Shown here: positions 1-8,554 of the stretch, piece after piece | How the letters are laid out: each line of letters opens with the position of its first letter | How positions within the stretch are numbered: position 1 is the stretch's first letter | Notes under the pieces: model-generated | What the model was told of the DNA's origin: nothing | Seen by the model: the letters and a program-made list of their open reading frames with translations, nothing else | The model's database searches: none | DNA from: Sphingomonas zeae | Lineage (GTDB): Bacteria; Pseudomonadota; Alphaproteobacteria; Sphingomonadales; Sphingomonadaceae | Reading direction: 5' to 3' | Assembly: GCF_014197135.1 (NCBI RefSeq) | Contig: NZ_JACIFA010000001.1 | Location: 248,001 to 312,000, forward strand | DNA length: 64,000 nt | Program-made: the position numbers and the translations under genes

Positions 1-762
1 ATGCGCCACGAGCTGAAGACGTTTCGCCGGGGACGGACGATCGGCGACATCATCGCCTGGACGGGCGTGATCTCGCCCTACAGCACCTTGCCGGTCAGTC
101 TGATCCAGCTTCACTTCTCCTATAGCCGCGCGCAGGAGACCGAGGCCGATCTCATGGGCCTGCGCTATCTGACGGCAGCCGGCTATCGCCCGCTGGCCGC
201 GTCGCGCATCTGGGAGCGGCTGATGGCGGAGGAGGATGCGACCGCGCTGGGCCGCAAACGACGCGTCACCCATCACTATTCCGCAGGCTTCTTCGCCGAC
301 CATCCGACCGAACTCGCCCGTGCGACCTATCTGCGCGAAACGGCAGGCACGGATGGCGAGCGCGGTGACGAGGCGCGCGAGGCGTTCCTGACGGCGATGC
401 GGCCGTGGCGCGCGACCTTTCTGGCCGACCAGATCAAGCGCAACGATTTCGGCGGATCGGAATATCTGCTCGGCGAACTGGCGACCGGGCACTGGACGTC
501 CGACCTGCTGCTGACGCGCGGCGAGCTTTATCGCGAACGCGGCAATCCGCGTGACCTGGTGAGCGCGGCGCAATTCTATCAGCAAGCCATCGATGCGGGC
601 TGCACCGATCCGATCGCCTGGCGCGGGCTGGGCCTGTCGTTGCTGCGCGGTCAGCAGGCGGCGGCGGGGCGTGCCGCGCTGAAAACCTATCTGGAAAAGG
701 CCCCGGCGGCGAGCGACCGGGCGGCCATGGCAATGTTGATCGGGGAAGGGGGCGTGCAATGA
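1..762 (+). CDS. M48-family metallopeptidase with TPR-like tail, 5' part missing
   Basis: The C-terminal part of a zinc metallopeptidase of family M48 (Ste24/HtpX/BepA-like). The motif ETEAD at about residues 46-50 of the visible part fits the third zinc ligand (ExxxD) that follows the HExxH helix in this family; no HExxH is seen, so it should lie upstream of the window edge, and the ATG at base 1 is probably internal. Downstream comes HPTELAR, typical of M48 enzymes, and from about residue 165 an alpha-helical stretch that reads like tetratricopeptide repeats, as in BepA-type periplasmic proteases that look after outer-membrane assembly. The stop overlaps the start of the next gene (ATGA), so the two are probably co-translated. 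Family is well supported; the BepA-like role is inference. Confidence 0.8.
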   Translation: MRHELKTFRRGRTIGDIIAWTGVISPYSTLPVSLIQLHFSYSRAQETEADLMGLRYLTAAGYRPLAASRIWERLMAEEDATALGRKRRVTHHYSAGFFADHPTELARATYLRETAGTDGERGDEAREAFLTAMRPWRATFLADQIKRNDFGGSEYLLGELATGHWTSDLLLTRGELYRERGNPRDLVSAAQFYQQAIDAGCTDPIAWRGLGLSLLRGQQAAAGRAALKTYLEKAPAASDRAAMAMLIGEGGVQ

Positions 763-1370
763 ACAAGTTTGGGAACAAGTTTGGGAACAAGTTTGGGATC
801 GTGGCGATCGGACTGGGGCTGATCGCGGCACCGGTGGCGGCGGGCAATCGCCTGATCGTTCCGGGGCAGCCGGTGGCGGTCGCCAAGTCGATGCTGACGG
901 TCACGCCGGCGGTGGAGTGGAACAAGCTGGGTGCGCGACCGGGCCGCAATTCGGAGACATGGACCTTCGATGGCGACGCGCTGAACGACCTGACCTTCTA
1001 TGGCGGGATCGAGCCCGAACGCACGTTGTTCCGCGAGGTCAGCAAGCGCAACAAGCCGCTGCCCCGGGTCAAGGCGACGATGCTGGTGACCGACATTCCG
1101 ACGCTGGTCGAGAACAGCTATCGCATCGCGCTCGACACACCGCTTTTCACCGTCGAGGGGATGGAGCCGATGGCTTTTGCGGGCAAGCCGGGCATCCGCT
1201 TCACCTATAGTTTCACCCGCCCCAACGAGGATCTGCCGCGCAAGGGCGAGGGGCGCGGGGCGATGATTGACGGCAAACTGTACCTCATCACCTTCGAGGC
1301 GCCGCGCTTGCACTATTTCGACGCCGGGGTCGCGTCGTTCCGACAGGTGGCGGACAGCGCGAAATTGTGA
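759..1370 (+). CDS. Predicted secreted protein of unknown function
   Basis: 203 residues. The start ATG overlaps the stop of the M48 peptidase gene by four bases, suggesting translational coupling. The N-terminus (MNKFGNKFGNKFG, then a hydrophobic run ending in PVAAG at about residue 30) looks like a signal peptide with an unusual n-region made of a four-residue unit repeated three times. The mature part has no motif I recognise; it is mixed alpha/beta with charged loops and ends in VADSAKL. No cysteines suggest a lipoprotein. The link to a periplasmic protease points to an envelope role, but this is context only. Function unknown. Confidence 0.75.
   Translation: MNKFGNKFGNKFGIVAIGLGLIAAPVAAGNRLIVPGQPVAVAKSMLTVTPAVEWNKLGARPGRNSETWTFDGDALNDLTFYGGIEPERTLFREVSKRNKPLPRVKATMLVTDIPTLVENSYRIALDTPLFTVEGMEPMAFAGKPGIRFTYSFTRPNEDLPRKGEGRGAMIDGKLYLITFEAPRLHYFDAGVASFRQVADSAKL
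762..797 (+). repeat. Three tandem 12-bp repeats inside the signal peptide
   Basis: The unit AACAAGTTTGGG occurs three times with no mismatch directly after the start codon of the gene at 759. Because the unit is 12 bp, gain or loss of a copy keeps the frame and changes only the number of NKFG units in the signal peptide. Confidence 0.9.
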
Positions 1371-1426
1371 CGGAGCGCCTCTCCCTCCTCCCGACCCTTC
1401 TCGCCCGCGGGGCGGGGAGGTGACAT

Positions 1427-2995
1427 TCAACGGGCGCTCCGCTCTCCCAAATCCGGCCAGCGCTCCAACATCGCCGCCGTCACGCCGTTGGTCCAGCCAA
1501 AGCCGTCCTGCGTCGGATACTCGCCGCCGCCGCCCGGCCGCCGTTCCTCGACGTCATATTTCTCCAGCAGCTTACCCGTCTCGGCATAGGTGCGCGCGAC
1601 GGTGGCGATCCAGCGGCGGGCGATATCCTTGGCCAGCGTCTGTTCGCCGTAACGCCCGAGCCCTTCGACCGCGACCCATTGCAGCGGCGCCCAGCCATTG
1701 GGCGCATCCCATTGTTGGCCGGTGCGGATGCCGGTGGTGCGCAGGCCCCCTTCGCCGACCAGCGTGGTGCGCGTCGTCGCGGCCACCGCGCGCGCCTGTT
1801 CCGTGCTGGCGAGCCCGGCGAACAGCGGGAAAAGCGACGCAGCGGTTCGCGCCGCCGTGGGGCGCCGGGCAATCCGGTCCCAATCGGCGAAGCGCTTCTC
1901 TCCCGCCACCCAGAGATAGCGGTCGATCGCCGCCTTGCGCCGCGCCGCCATATCGGTGAAGCGGCGCGCCGTCTCTGCATCCCCGGCGGCGGTGGCCCGC
2001 GCGGCAATGCGGGTTTCGGCCATCCACAACAGGCTGTTGAGATCGACCGGCACGATGTCGGTGGTATGGATCGTCTCCAGCCGCATCGGATCGGCCAGCC
2101 ATCGCGAGCTGAAATCCCAGCCCGACTCGGCGGCCGCGCGCAGATCGCGTTGGACGACGGTGGCGGGGCGGGGGGCGGCCCTGGCGGCGGTCTCGCGATC
2201 CTCGCGCCAGCTTTCGTCGCGGGGGGTGTCGCGCGCGTCCCAGTAGCGGTTGAGCAGGCTGCCATCGGGCATCCGCACGACATGGCCACACGCGCCGCTC
2301 GCATCCAGGCAGTTCGCCCCCGCCATCCAGTAATCATGCTCACGGATCAGCGCCGCCAGCCGCCGTTTCGCCAGAACGGGATCGCGATTGTCCGACAGGT
2401 CCATCATCAGCGCGAGGAAGGGCGGCTGCGAGCGGCTGAGATAATAGGTCCGGGTGCCATTGGGGACATGGCCGTAGCGCTCGACCAGGTCGACGAAATC
2501 GGCGAGCATCGCCTCGATCAGCGGGGCCTGCCCATCGGCCTTCAGCCCCAGCATGGTGAAATAGCTGTCCCAGTAATAAATCTCCTGGAAACGATCGCCC
2601 GGCACGACATAGCCATGGTCCAGGCCCAGCGCCGACGACCCCGCGACGGCCGCGAAGGGCGCGCGGCCCAGGATCGGCCAGAGTTCGCGGATGCGTTCGC
2701 GCAACGGCGGGCGGGCCTGCGTGTCGCCGCGTACCGAGAAATGCCGGCGGACGAACGCAGCCAGCGCGGTCTTGCCGACCGGCTTTTCACGGGCATAGGC
2801 GGCCATGATCGCTTGCGGAGCCTGACGCGGCACCGCGTCGGCAAAGGTCTTGCCGTCGGGGAACACCTGCGCCTCCTGCACCGCGCCGAACAGCGGGCCG
2901 TAGATATCGGCGGGGGAGGGCGGCGCATTCTGGGCCTGGAGCAGAAACGCCAGCACGGGCAGCAGGACCAGCGGGCGCAAGCGGGTGACGATCAT
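1427..2995 (-). CDS. treA: Periplasmic alpha,alpha-trehalase (GH37)
   Basis: 522 residues from the chosen start. Hydrolyses trehalose to two glucose molecules. Family GH37 signatures are clear: PGDRF..YYWDSYF at about residues 132-145, QWDAPNGWAPLQW at about 428-440, the catalytic acid in SGWDFSSRW (about 291-299) and the glycine-rich C-terminal segment ending GEYPTQDGFGWTNG with the catalytic base. The N-terminus (RLRPLVLLPVLAFLLQAQ) is a signal peptide, so it acts in the periplasm. I start at the ATG at 2995 because AGGAGAGG lies just upstream; an earlier ATG at 3043 would run into the kinase gene. It follows the histidine kinase gene by 13 bases on the same strand and is probably in the same operon. 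Confidence 0.93.
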   Translation of the reverse strand: MIVTRLRPLVLLPVLAFLLQAQNAPPSPADIYGPLFGAVQEAQVFPDGKTFADAVPRQAPQAIMAAYAREKPVGKTALAAFVRRHFSVRGDTQARPPLRERIRELWPILGRAPFAAVAGSSALGLDHGYVVPGDRFQEIYYWDSYFTMLGLKADGQAPLIEAMLADFVDLVERYGHVPNGTRTYYLSRSQPPFLALMMDLSDNRDPVLAKRRLAALIREHDYWMAGANCLDASGACGHVVRMPDGSLLNRYWDARDTPRDESWREDRETAARAAPRPATVVQRDLRAAAESGWDFSSRWLADPMRLETIHTTDIVPVDLNSLLWMAETRIAARATAAGDAETARRFTDMAARRKAAIDRYLWVAGEKRFADWDRIARRPTAARTAASLFPLFAGLASTEQARAVAATTRTTLVGEGGLRTTGIRTGQQWDAPNGWAPLQWVAVEGLGRYGEQTLAKDIARRWIATVARTYAETGKLLEKYDVEERRPGGGGEYPTQDGFGWTNGVTAAMLERWPDLGERSAR

Positions 2996-3008
2996 CTTCC
3001 TCTCCTGA

Positions 3009-4364
3009 CTATTCGGTTCGGGCGGCGCGGGGCAATGTAACAATGGCGGACAGGCCCCCGCCCGGCGCTTCGTCCAGCATCAGCTCGCCGCCGTGCAGCG
3101 CAACCAGTTCGCGCGCGATTGCCAGCCCGAAGCCGTGCCCGTCGCCGCCTTCGTCCAGCCGCGCGCCCGCCTGCGTGGCGCGGATCCGGTCGGCTTCGGG
3201 GATGCCGGGGCCGTCATCGGTGACGCTGAGGCGGATCTGCCGCCCGTCGGCGACTGCCATGATCGCCACCGCAGTGCGGGCATGGCGTGCGGCATTGTCG
3301 ATCAGATTGCCCGCGACCTCGTCCAGATCCTGTGCGTCGATCGCGACCATCAGCGCGTCCGTCATATCGGTGGTGATCGTGATTCCCCGGTCGGCGTGAA
3401 TCCGCGCGATGGCATGGGCGAGATCCTCGATCGCCGGGCGGAGCGCCGTCGCGGCGCGGCTGGTGCCCAACTGAACCCGTGCGCGGGCAAGGTGGTGGCG
3501 GATGGTTGCGTCAATCCGCGCGACCTGCTCGGTGCGAGGCGGGTCGTTCGCCAGATCGAGTGCCAGCGTCGCCACCGGCGTCTTGAGCGCATGGGCGAGA
3601 TTCGCCGCCGAGGCACGCGCCGCCGTGAGCGCGCGTTCGCTATCGGCGGTCAGCGCGTTCAATTCGGCGGCGAGCGGGCGAAGCTCGGTGGGCTGATCCT
3701 CGTCGACGCGGGCGCGGGTTCCGGCGCGGATATCGGCAACCTGGTCGCGCATTCGACGGAGAGGTCGCAGGCCCAGCCGAAGCTGTACCAGGCTCGCCGC
3801 CGCCAGCAGAACGCCCAATCCCGCCAGCATCGCGAGCAGCGGTACCACAGCCGCCCGGATCGGCCGCGCCACGACCGCGCGCGGCGCGGCGGCGGCGATC
3901 GTCACTGGCCCCCGCGTCGAGGCAATGGCGATCTGGCGCGCATGGATGCGGGCGCCCTGTTCGGTGCGACCCTCGGCGGGGTGGGGCGGTTCGACGGGGT
4001 TGGGGCCGGGCGGCGGACCCGGCACGGAGTTGCGCGCGATCGGATCCGGCGGATGCGGCGCAGCAAGCGGCGGGAAATCGTCCGATCCGATCACCCCGTC
4101 CGGCCCCGCGATGCGCCAGCGCCAGCCGGGTTCGGGTTCCAGCAAACCGCGTCGTTGGGCGATGCGCGTGCGATCCACCGCGCCCTGCTTGTCGACGGCG
4201 GAGGCAAGGACGGCGATCTCCGAATCGAGCCGCTGGTCGAGGCCGCGCATGACGATCCCCTCCAGCGCGCTCGCCAGTCCCCAACCTGCGAGGAGCAGCG
4301 CCAGCAGAATCGCCGCCCCCGATATCAGGATCATCCGGCCATGGATGGACCGGGGGAGTCTCAC
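3009..4364 (-). CDS. Sensor histidine kinase (PhoQ/QseC-like)
   Basis: 451 residues. Two membrane spans (about 11-34 and 168-193) enclose a periplasmic sensor region of about 130 residues that is rich in proline. Then come a HAMP-like linker, the phosphoacceptor H258 in NLAHALKTP, the N box NLIDNAARHA (353-362), G1 DDGPGIP (383-389) and G2 GHGFGLAIA (409-417). The order and the H-box form fit the PhoQ/QseC class of kinases that pair with OmpR-type regulators. Its start overlaps the regulator stop by four bases. The signal is unknown; acidic clusters such as those that bind divalent cations in enteric PhoQ are not obvious, so a magnesium sensor should not be assumed. Confidence 0.92.
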   Translation of the reverse strand: MRLPRSIHGRMILISGAAILLALLLAGWGLASALEGIVMRGLDQRLDSEIAVLASAVDKQGAVDRTRIAQRRGLLEPEPGWRWRIAGPDGVIGSDDFPPLAAPHPPDPIARNSVPGPPPGPNPVEPPHPAEGRTEQGARIHARQIAIASTRGPVTIAAAAPRAVVARPIRAAVVPLLAMLAGLGVLLAAASLVQLRLGLRPLRRMRDQVADIRAGTRARVDEDQPTELRPLAAELNALTADSERALTAARASAANLAHALKTPVATLALDLANDPPRTEQVARIDATIRHHLARARVQLGTSRAATALRPAIEDLAHAIARIHADRGITITTDMTDALMVAIDAQDLDEVAGNLIDNAARHARTAVAIMAVADGRQIRLSVTDDGPGIPEADRIRATQAGARLDEGGDGHGFGLAIARELVALHGGELMLDEAPGGGLSAIVTLPRAARTE

Positions 4365-5029
4365 GCACGCTCTCCGGCGGTCAGCCGATAACCCAGCCCA
4401 CGCACCGTCTCGATCAGGTCGGCGCCGATCTTCTTGCGCAACCGGCCGACGATCACCTCCAGGCTGTTGGAGTCGACATCGGCATCGCCCTCATAGACGC
4501 GCTCCAGCAGTTCCAGCCGGGGGATGACCGCCTCCTTGCGCAGCATCAACGCCGACAGCACCCGCCACTCGAACGCGGTGAGCTTCAGCGGCAGGCCGTC
4601 CAGCTCGAACTGACCCGTCTGGCTGTCGAAGGAAAGCGGGCCGCAGGTCAGACGCGGCTGGGCATGGCCCGCCGCGCGGCGGACCAGCGCGCGCAGCCGC
4701 ATGACCAGCTCCTCGACGCGGAAGGGCTTGGTCAGATAATCGTCGGCCCCCGCCTTGAACCCCCCCACCTTGTCCGACCAGCCATCGCGCGCGGTCAGGA
4801 TCAGCACGGGCAGCGCGCGCCCCGCCTCGCGCCATGCCTTCAACAGACTGATGCCGTCGCCATCGGGTAGCCCTAGGTCGAGCACGGCGGCGTCATAGAT
4901 TTCGGTGTCGCCCGCATGGCCCGCATCGACGCCGCTGGCGAACAGATCGACCGCGCATTGTTCGGCGCGCAAGGCCCGAGCGATGGCGGGACCCAGCGCG
5001 GGATCATCCTCGACCAGCAGGATTCGCAT
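4361..5029 (-). CDS. OmpR/PhoP-type response regulator
   Basis: 222 residues from the ATG at 5029 (MRILLVEDDPALG). The receiver domain (1-115) has the acidic pair ED at 7-8, phosphoacceptor D51 in VLDLGLPDG and the lysine of LTKPF. The C-terminal half is an OmpR-type winged helix (LTAFEWRVLSAL, then SNSLEVIVGRLRKKIG and VRGLGYRL). An open frame continues upstream to 5164 but has no receiver homology and crosses the operator, so the later start is preferred. First gene of an apparent regulator-kinase-trehalase operon; the sequence 54-80 bases upstream holds half-sites that resemble a PhoP box, suggesting autoregulation. Confidence 0.93.
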   Translation of the reverse strand: MRILLVEDDPALGPAIARALRAEQCAVDLFASGVDAGHAGDTEIYDAAVLDLGLPDGDGISLLKAWREAGRALPVLILTARDGWSDKVGGFKAGADDYLTKPFRVEELVMRLRALVRRAAGHAQPRLTCGPLSFDSQTGQFELDGLPLKLTAFEWRVLSALMLRKEAVIPRLELLERVYEGDADVDSNSLEVIVGRLRKKIGADLIETVRGLGYRLTAGERA

Positions 5030-5082
5030 GTCCGTTCGTCGTCCCCTTATCGCCCCGCAGGCCCGGCTATCGTCGCACAGCT

Positions 5083-5110
5083 TAAACCCAATCTGAACCG
5101 CGCGGTTCAG
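5083..5110. promoter_or_regulatory. PhoP-box-like operator between divergent genes
   Basis: On the minus strand it reads GGTTCA, five bases, GGTTTA (5099-5083), close to the PhoP direct repeat (G/T)GTTTA-N5-(G/T)GTTTA. An inverted third half-site makes an 18-bp perfect palindrome, CTGAACCGCGCGGTTCAG, at 5093-5110. The site lies between the response regulator (starts 5029, minus) and the OB-fold gene (starts 5164, plus), so it could serve both. Binding is inferred from sequence only. Confidence 0.55.
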
Positions 5111-5163
5111 CGGGCATCGGGCCGAATCACCTAAAAGCGGGGCATCAACCAAGGAGATCGACA

Positions 5164-5832
5164 ATGTCTCGCTTCAACATCCCGACCCCCCGACTGCAGG
5201 GCAAGGCACCGCTGGCCGCCGCGGCGGCTATCCTGATCGCGCTGGGCGCGGGCGGTGGCGCCGCCGCCGTCTCGATGACCCGGCCGAGCGTCACGATGGC
5301 GCCGACCATCCCGACGCCGATCGCCAAACTGTCCTCGACCAGCGGCGTCGTCACCGCAAAGGGGCGGGTGGCCGAAGTCTTCGGCGACCGCTTCGTGGTA
5401 CAGGACGCGACCGGCCGCGCTATGGTCGCTACCAACCGCGATGCGATGCCCTCGGTCGGCAGCAATGTGATGGTGCAGGGTCGCTATGACGACGGCATGA
5501 TGCACGCGCAGTATCTGGTCGATCCGAACGGTTCGGTCGTGCCGGTCGGCCCGCCGCCGCCGCCGGGAGGTCCGCGTGGCCCCGGCGGTCCGCGGGGTGA
5601 CGGCCCGCCTCCGCCGCCGCCCGGCGGTCCGGGCGGACCGGGGATGCCGGGTGGTCCGGGCGCTCCCCTGCCGCCGCCCCCTCCGGGTGGCTGCGCACCG
5701 GGCGCGGTGCCCCCGCCTCCGCCGCCTGCGCCGGTGAGCGGTATGGCGCCACAGGATGCGCCCGTACCGCCGCCCCCGCCCGCCGGTACTCCGGCTCCTG
5801 CCCCCACGGGTGCGGTGCGTCCGGCGCGGTGA
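5164..5832 (+). CDS. Secreted OB-fold protein with proline/glycine-rich tail
   Basis: 222 residues. The N-terminus carries a hydrophobic span (about 16-37, LAAAAAILIALGAGGGAAAV), a signal peptide or anchor. Residues about 58-118 (GVVTAKGRVAEVFGDRF, then VMVQGRYDD) look like a small beta-barrel OB-fold of the bacterial OB-fold (BOF, YgiW/VisP) kind. From about 125 to the end the protein is almost only proline, glycine and a few charged residues in PPPPPGGP-type runs. In enterobacteria ygiW/visP lies beside the QseBC two-component genes, so the divergent location next to an OmpR-type pair is suggestive of a shared regulon. Family assignment is by fold-like pattern and context, not by a diagnostic motif. 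Confidence 0.7.
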   Translation: MSRFNIPTPRLQGKAPLAAAAAILIALGAGGGAAAVSMTRPSVTMAPTIPTPIAKLSSTSGVVTAKGRVAEVFGDRFVVQDATGRAMVATNRDAMPSVGSNVMVQGRYDDGMMHAQYLVDPNGSVVPVGPPPPPGGPRGPGGPRGDGPPPPPPGGPGGPGMPGGPGAPLPPPPPGGCAPGAVPPPPPPAPVSGMAPQDAPVPPPPPAGTPAPAPTGAVRPAR

Positions 5833-5848
5833 TCGGGATTTGACGAAG

Positions 5849-5886
5849 ACGCCCTCCGGTTTCGGCCGGGGGGCGTTCTTTGCTTT
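5849..5886 (+). terminator. Rho-independent terminator after the OB-fold gene
   Basis: Arms ACGCCCTCCGG (5849-5859) and CCGGGGGGCGT (5866-5876) pair over 11 bases with one T-G wobble around a six-base loop, followed by TCTTTGCTTTT. Confidence 0.8.
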
Positions 5887-5956
5887 TGGGGGAGGGGGCG
5901 GACGAAGGGAATGGCGTAACCGAGGAACCTTCGCGCCTCCCACTCTTTAGCCCCCC

Positions 5957-7084
5957 ATGCGCTGGCTTCGATCGCTCGACATTCCGGCCGAATGGCTGTG
6001 GCTTCAAAATGTGACGATCATTGCGGTCGCGATCCTGATCGCGGTCGTGGTGCATGCCGTCGCGATGCGGATCGCCGGCCATGCCGCGCGGCGGACGGCC
6101 AGCCAGAGCGACGATCTTGTTCTCGAACATATCCGCCAGCCGTTGCGCTGGGTGGCGATCGCCATCGCGGTCAGCTTCGCGATGCGGCTGGTGCCGATGA
6201 CGAGCGACGGGCGCGACATCTGGCGGCAGGTGCTGGGTTTCGGCGTACCGGCGCTGCTGGGCTGGCTGGCGGTGTCGGCCCTCCGCGCGCTTCAGGGCGT
6301 CGTTTACCTGCGCGCCGATGTCAGCGTGGAGGATAACCTGCGCGCCCGGCGAAAGCGGACGCGGGCGCAGATATTGGGGCGGATCGGCATCTTCCTGATC
6401 GTGTTCCTGACCGTCTGCCTGATGCTGCTGAGCGTGCCGGGCATCCGCACCATCGGCGTCACGTTGATGGCCTCGGCGGGTATCGCCGGCCTGGTCGTCG
6501 GTGCCGCCGCACAGCCTGCGCTCAAGAACCTGATCGCGGGCGTGCAGATGGCCTTTACCGAGCCGATCCGCCTCGACGACGTGGTCATCATCGATAACGA
6601 ATGGGGGCGGATCGAACAGATTCACCTGACCTTCGTCGTGGTGCGCATCTGGGACGAGCGGCGGCTGGTCGTGCCGGTCGCCAAGTTCCTGGAGAACAGC
6701 TTCCAGAACTGGACGCGTGAGACCAGCCAGTTGCTGGGGTCGGTCTTCTGGTATCTCGATCCGGCGGCGGATATTCCCCGCCTGCGCGAAAAGATGGGTC
6801 AGCTGGTCGAGGCGAGCCCGCGCTGGGACCGGCGGTTCTTCAACATGCAGGTGACGGACGTGAAGCCGGATTCGATCGAGGTGCGCGGGCTGATGACCGC
6901 GCGCGATGCGGCGATCGCGTTCGATCTGCGGTGCGAGATTCGCGAGGGGCTGCTGGAATATATCCGGCTGGAAATGCCCGAAGCGCTGCCCAAGCGGCGG
7001 CTGGAGCATTCGTCTCCTATTCCTCCCCTTGTAGGGGGGGCGGCAGGGCGAAGCCCTGACGGAGGGGTGTCACCCTCTCGATAG
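5957..7084 (+). CDS. MscS-type mechanosensitive channel
   Basis: 375 residues. Membrane spans at about 17-37, 62-82, 98-118, 137-158 and the pore helix 168-195, where ASAGIAGLVVGAAAQPALKNLIAGVQMAFTEPIRLDD-like sequence (given here in shortened sense) matches the MscS TM3 and the start of the beta domain. The beta domain contains GRIEQIHLTFVVVRIWDERRL and VPVAKFLENSFQNWTR. It should act as an osmotic release valve or small-conductance channel. The last ~22 codons read through the left half of a 120-bp palindromic element, so the native C-terminus probably ended near LPKRRLE. Ends only 54 bases from the convergent otsA gene. Confidence 0.9.
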   Translation: MRWLRSLDIPAEWLWLQNVTIIAVAILIAVVVHAVAMRIAGHAARRTASQSDDLVLEHIRQPLRWVAIAIAVSFAMRLVPMTSDGRDIWRQVLGFGVPALLGWLAVSALRALQGVVYLRADVSVEDNLRARRKRTRAQILGRIGIFLIVFLTVCLMLLSVPGIRTIGVTLMASAGIAGLVVGAAAQPALKNLIAGVQMAFTEPIRLDDVVIIDNEWGRIEQIHLTFVVVRIWDERRLVVPVAKFLENSFQNWTRETSQLLGSVFWYLDPAADIPRLREKMGQLVEASPRWDRRFFNMQVTDVKPDSIEVRGLMTARDAAIAFDLRCEIREGLLEYIRLEMPEALPKRRLEHSSPIPPLVGGAAGRSPDGGVSPSR

Positions 7085-7138
7085 CGGGACACCCCTCCGT
7101 CGCGCCCTGCGCGACACCTCCCCTTACAGGGGAGGAAT
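7019..7138. repeat. 120-bp palindromic element, copy 1
   Basis: Bounded by ATTCCTCCCC and GGGGAGGAAT. Inside are GGAGGGGTGTC and GACACCCCTCC, separated by a CCTCTCGATAG core. The copy at 25874-25993 has the same length and matches in reverse complement. It lies between convergent mscS and otsA, overlaps the mscS 3' end, and abuts the otsA stop; it may work as a two-way terminator. Confidence 0.85.
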
Positions 7139-8554
7139 TTAAGAAGCCGCCGCCTCAATCGCCTTGGCTTCGGCCTTTACCGCATCCCCGCGCAGCGCGG
7201 TCAGGAACAGCTCGCACCACCAGAAGACATCCTCGCGCCGGACATTGTCGATCAGGCATTCCCAGCGGCGGACGCGTTCCTCGCGCGGCATGGTCAGGGC
7301 CTGCACGATGGCGTCGGACATTTCCTCGGCGCTGTAGGGGTTGATGAGGACCGCGTCCTTCAACTGCTCGGCAGCACCCGCGAAGCGCGACAGGATCAGC
7401 ACGCCGGGGTCTTCGGGGTCCTGCGCCGCGACATATTCCTTGGCGACCAGGTTCATACCATCCCGCAAAGGGGTAACCAGCCCGATCCGCGCCGCGCGAT
7501 AGATGCCCGCCAGTACTGGCCGGGGAAACCCCTTGTTGACGTAGCGGATCGGCACCCAGTCGATATCGGCAAATTCGCCGTTGATCCGCCCCGACAGCGA
7601 ATCGAGATTGGCGCGAATCTCCTGATAGGTGTTGACCTTCTCGCGGCTGGGCGGTGCGATCTGGAGCATATAGACCAGGCCTCGCCGCTCCGGGTTCTGC
7701 GCCAGGAAGCGTTCATAGCCCAGGAAACGCTCGGCCAGCCCCTTGGAGTAATCCAGCCGGTCGACGCCGACGATCAGGCTGCGGCCGGTCGCCGACATGT
7801 ACATGCGTTCGCGCGCGAAACGGGCGTCGTGGCCATTCGCCGCTTCCTCGAACTCCTTGGTCTCGATGCCGATCGGCGCGCGGATCGCCTGGATCGTCTT
7901 GCCGTTCCACGTCACTTCGCCATTGTCGCCGAGCGTGCCGCCCAGCTCCTTGGTCACATAGTCGCGGAAGCTGTCGAGCCAGTCCTCGGTATGGAAACCC
8001 ACCACGTCATAGGCGAAGAGCGATTCCACCAGCTTGCGATGGCTGGGCAGCGACATCAGCAGCCGCACCGGCGGCCAGGGGATGTGCAGGAAAAAGCCGA
8101 TCCGGTTCTTGAACCCGCGCTTGCGCAGGTCGCGGCCCAGCGGGATCAGGTGATAATCGTGGACCCACACCAAATCGTCGGGCTCGATCAGCGGCTGCAC
8201 CGTCTCGGCGAAGCGCTCGTTGACGCGCGCATAGCCGGAATCGAAATCGCGTTCGAACTCGGTCAGGTCGATGCGATAGTGGAAGAGCGGCCACAGCGTC
8301 CGGTTGGCATAGCCGTTATAATATTCGTCGATATCCTGCTCTTCCAGGTCGATGGTCGCGGTCGTCACGCCGCCGCCCTGCTGAAAGTTGATATGGCCGC
8401 TGAATTCCTCGGTCGTCTCCCCCGACCAGCCGAACCAGATACCGCCCTGTTCGCGCAGCGCGGCCAGGAGTGCGACCGCCAGCCCGCCCTGATTTCCGCC
8501 CGGCCCGGAGGTGGGCGGCTGGACCCGGTTCGAGATGACGATCAGGCGACTCAT
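7139..8554 (-). CDS. otsA: Trehalose-6-phosphate synthase
   Basis: 471 residues, GT20 family. Transfers glucose from UDP-glucose (or another NDP-glucose) to glucose-6-phosphate. Motifs: NQGGLAVAL near the N-terminus, [10 protein letters not shown] at about 130-139, [11 protein letters not shown] at about 262-272, and [19 protein letters not shown] near 355. I use the ATG at 8554, whose ATGA overlaps the stop of the GH15 gene upstream, instead of an ATG 15 bases earlier. Last gene of otsB-GH15-otsA. Cytoplasmic; no signal or membrane span. The stop directly abuts a 120-bp palindromic repeat. Confidence 0.96.
   Translation of the reverse strand: MSRLIVISNRVQPPTSGPGGNQGGLAVALLAALREQGGIWFGWSGETTEEFSGHINFQQGGGVTTATIDLEEQDIDEYYNGYANRTLWPLFHYRIDLTEFERDFDSGYARVNERFAETVQPLIEPDDLVWVHDYHLIPLGRDLRKRGFKNRIGFFLHIPWPPVRLLMSLPSHRKLVESLFAYDVVGFHTEDWLDSFRDYVTKELGGTLGDNGEVTWNGKTIQAIRAPIGIETKEFEEAANGHDARFARERMYMSATGRSLIVGVDRLDYSKGLAERFLGYERFLAQNPERRGLVYMLQIAPPSREKVNTYQEIRANLDSLSGRINGEFADIDWVPIRYVNKGFPRPVLAGIYRAARIGLVTPLRDGMNLVAKEYVAAQDPEDPGVLILSRFAGAAEQLKDAVLINPYSAEEMSDAIVQALTMPREERVRRWECLIDNVRREDVFWWCELFLTALRGDAVKAEAKAIEAAAS

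Noticed and set aside
1679..3040. Long open frame on the plus strand opposite trehalase
   Set aside because: Its sequence is arginine/alanine-rich with no motif, and the minus strand codes for a complete GH37 enzyme; high GC gives such antisense frames throughout the window.
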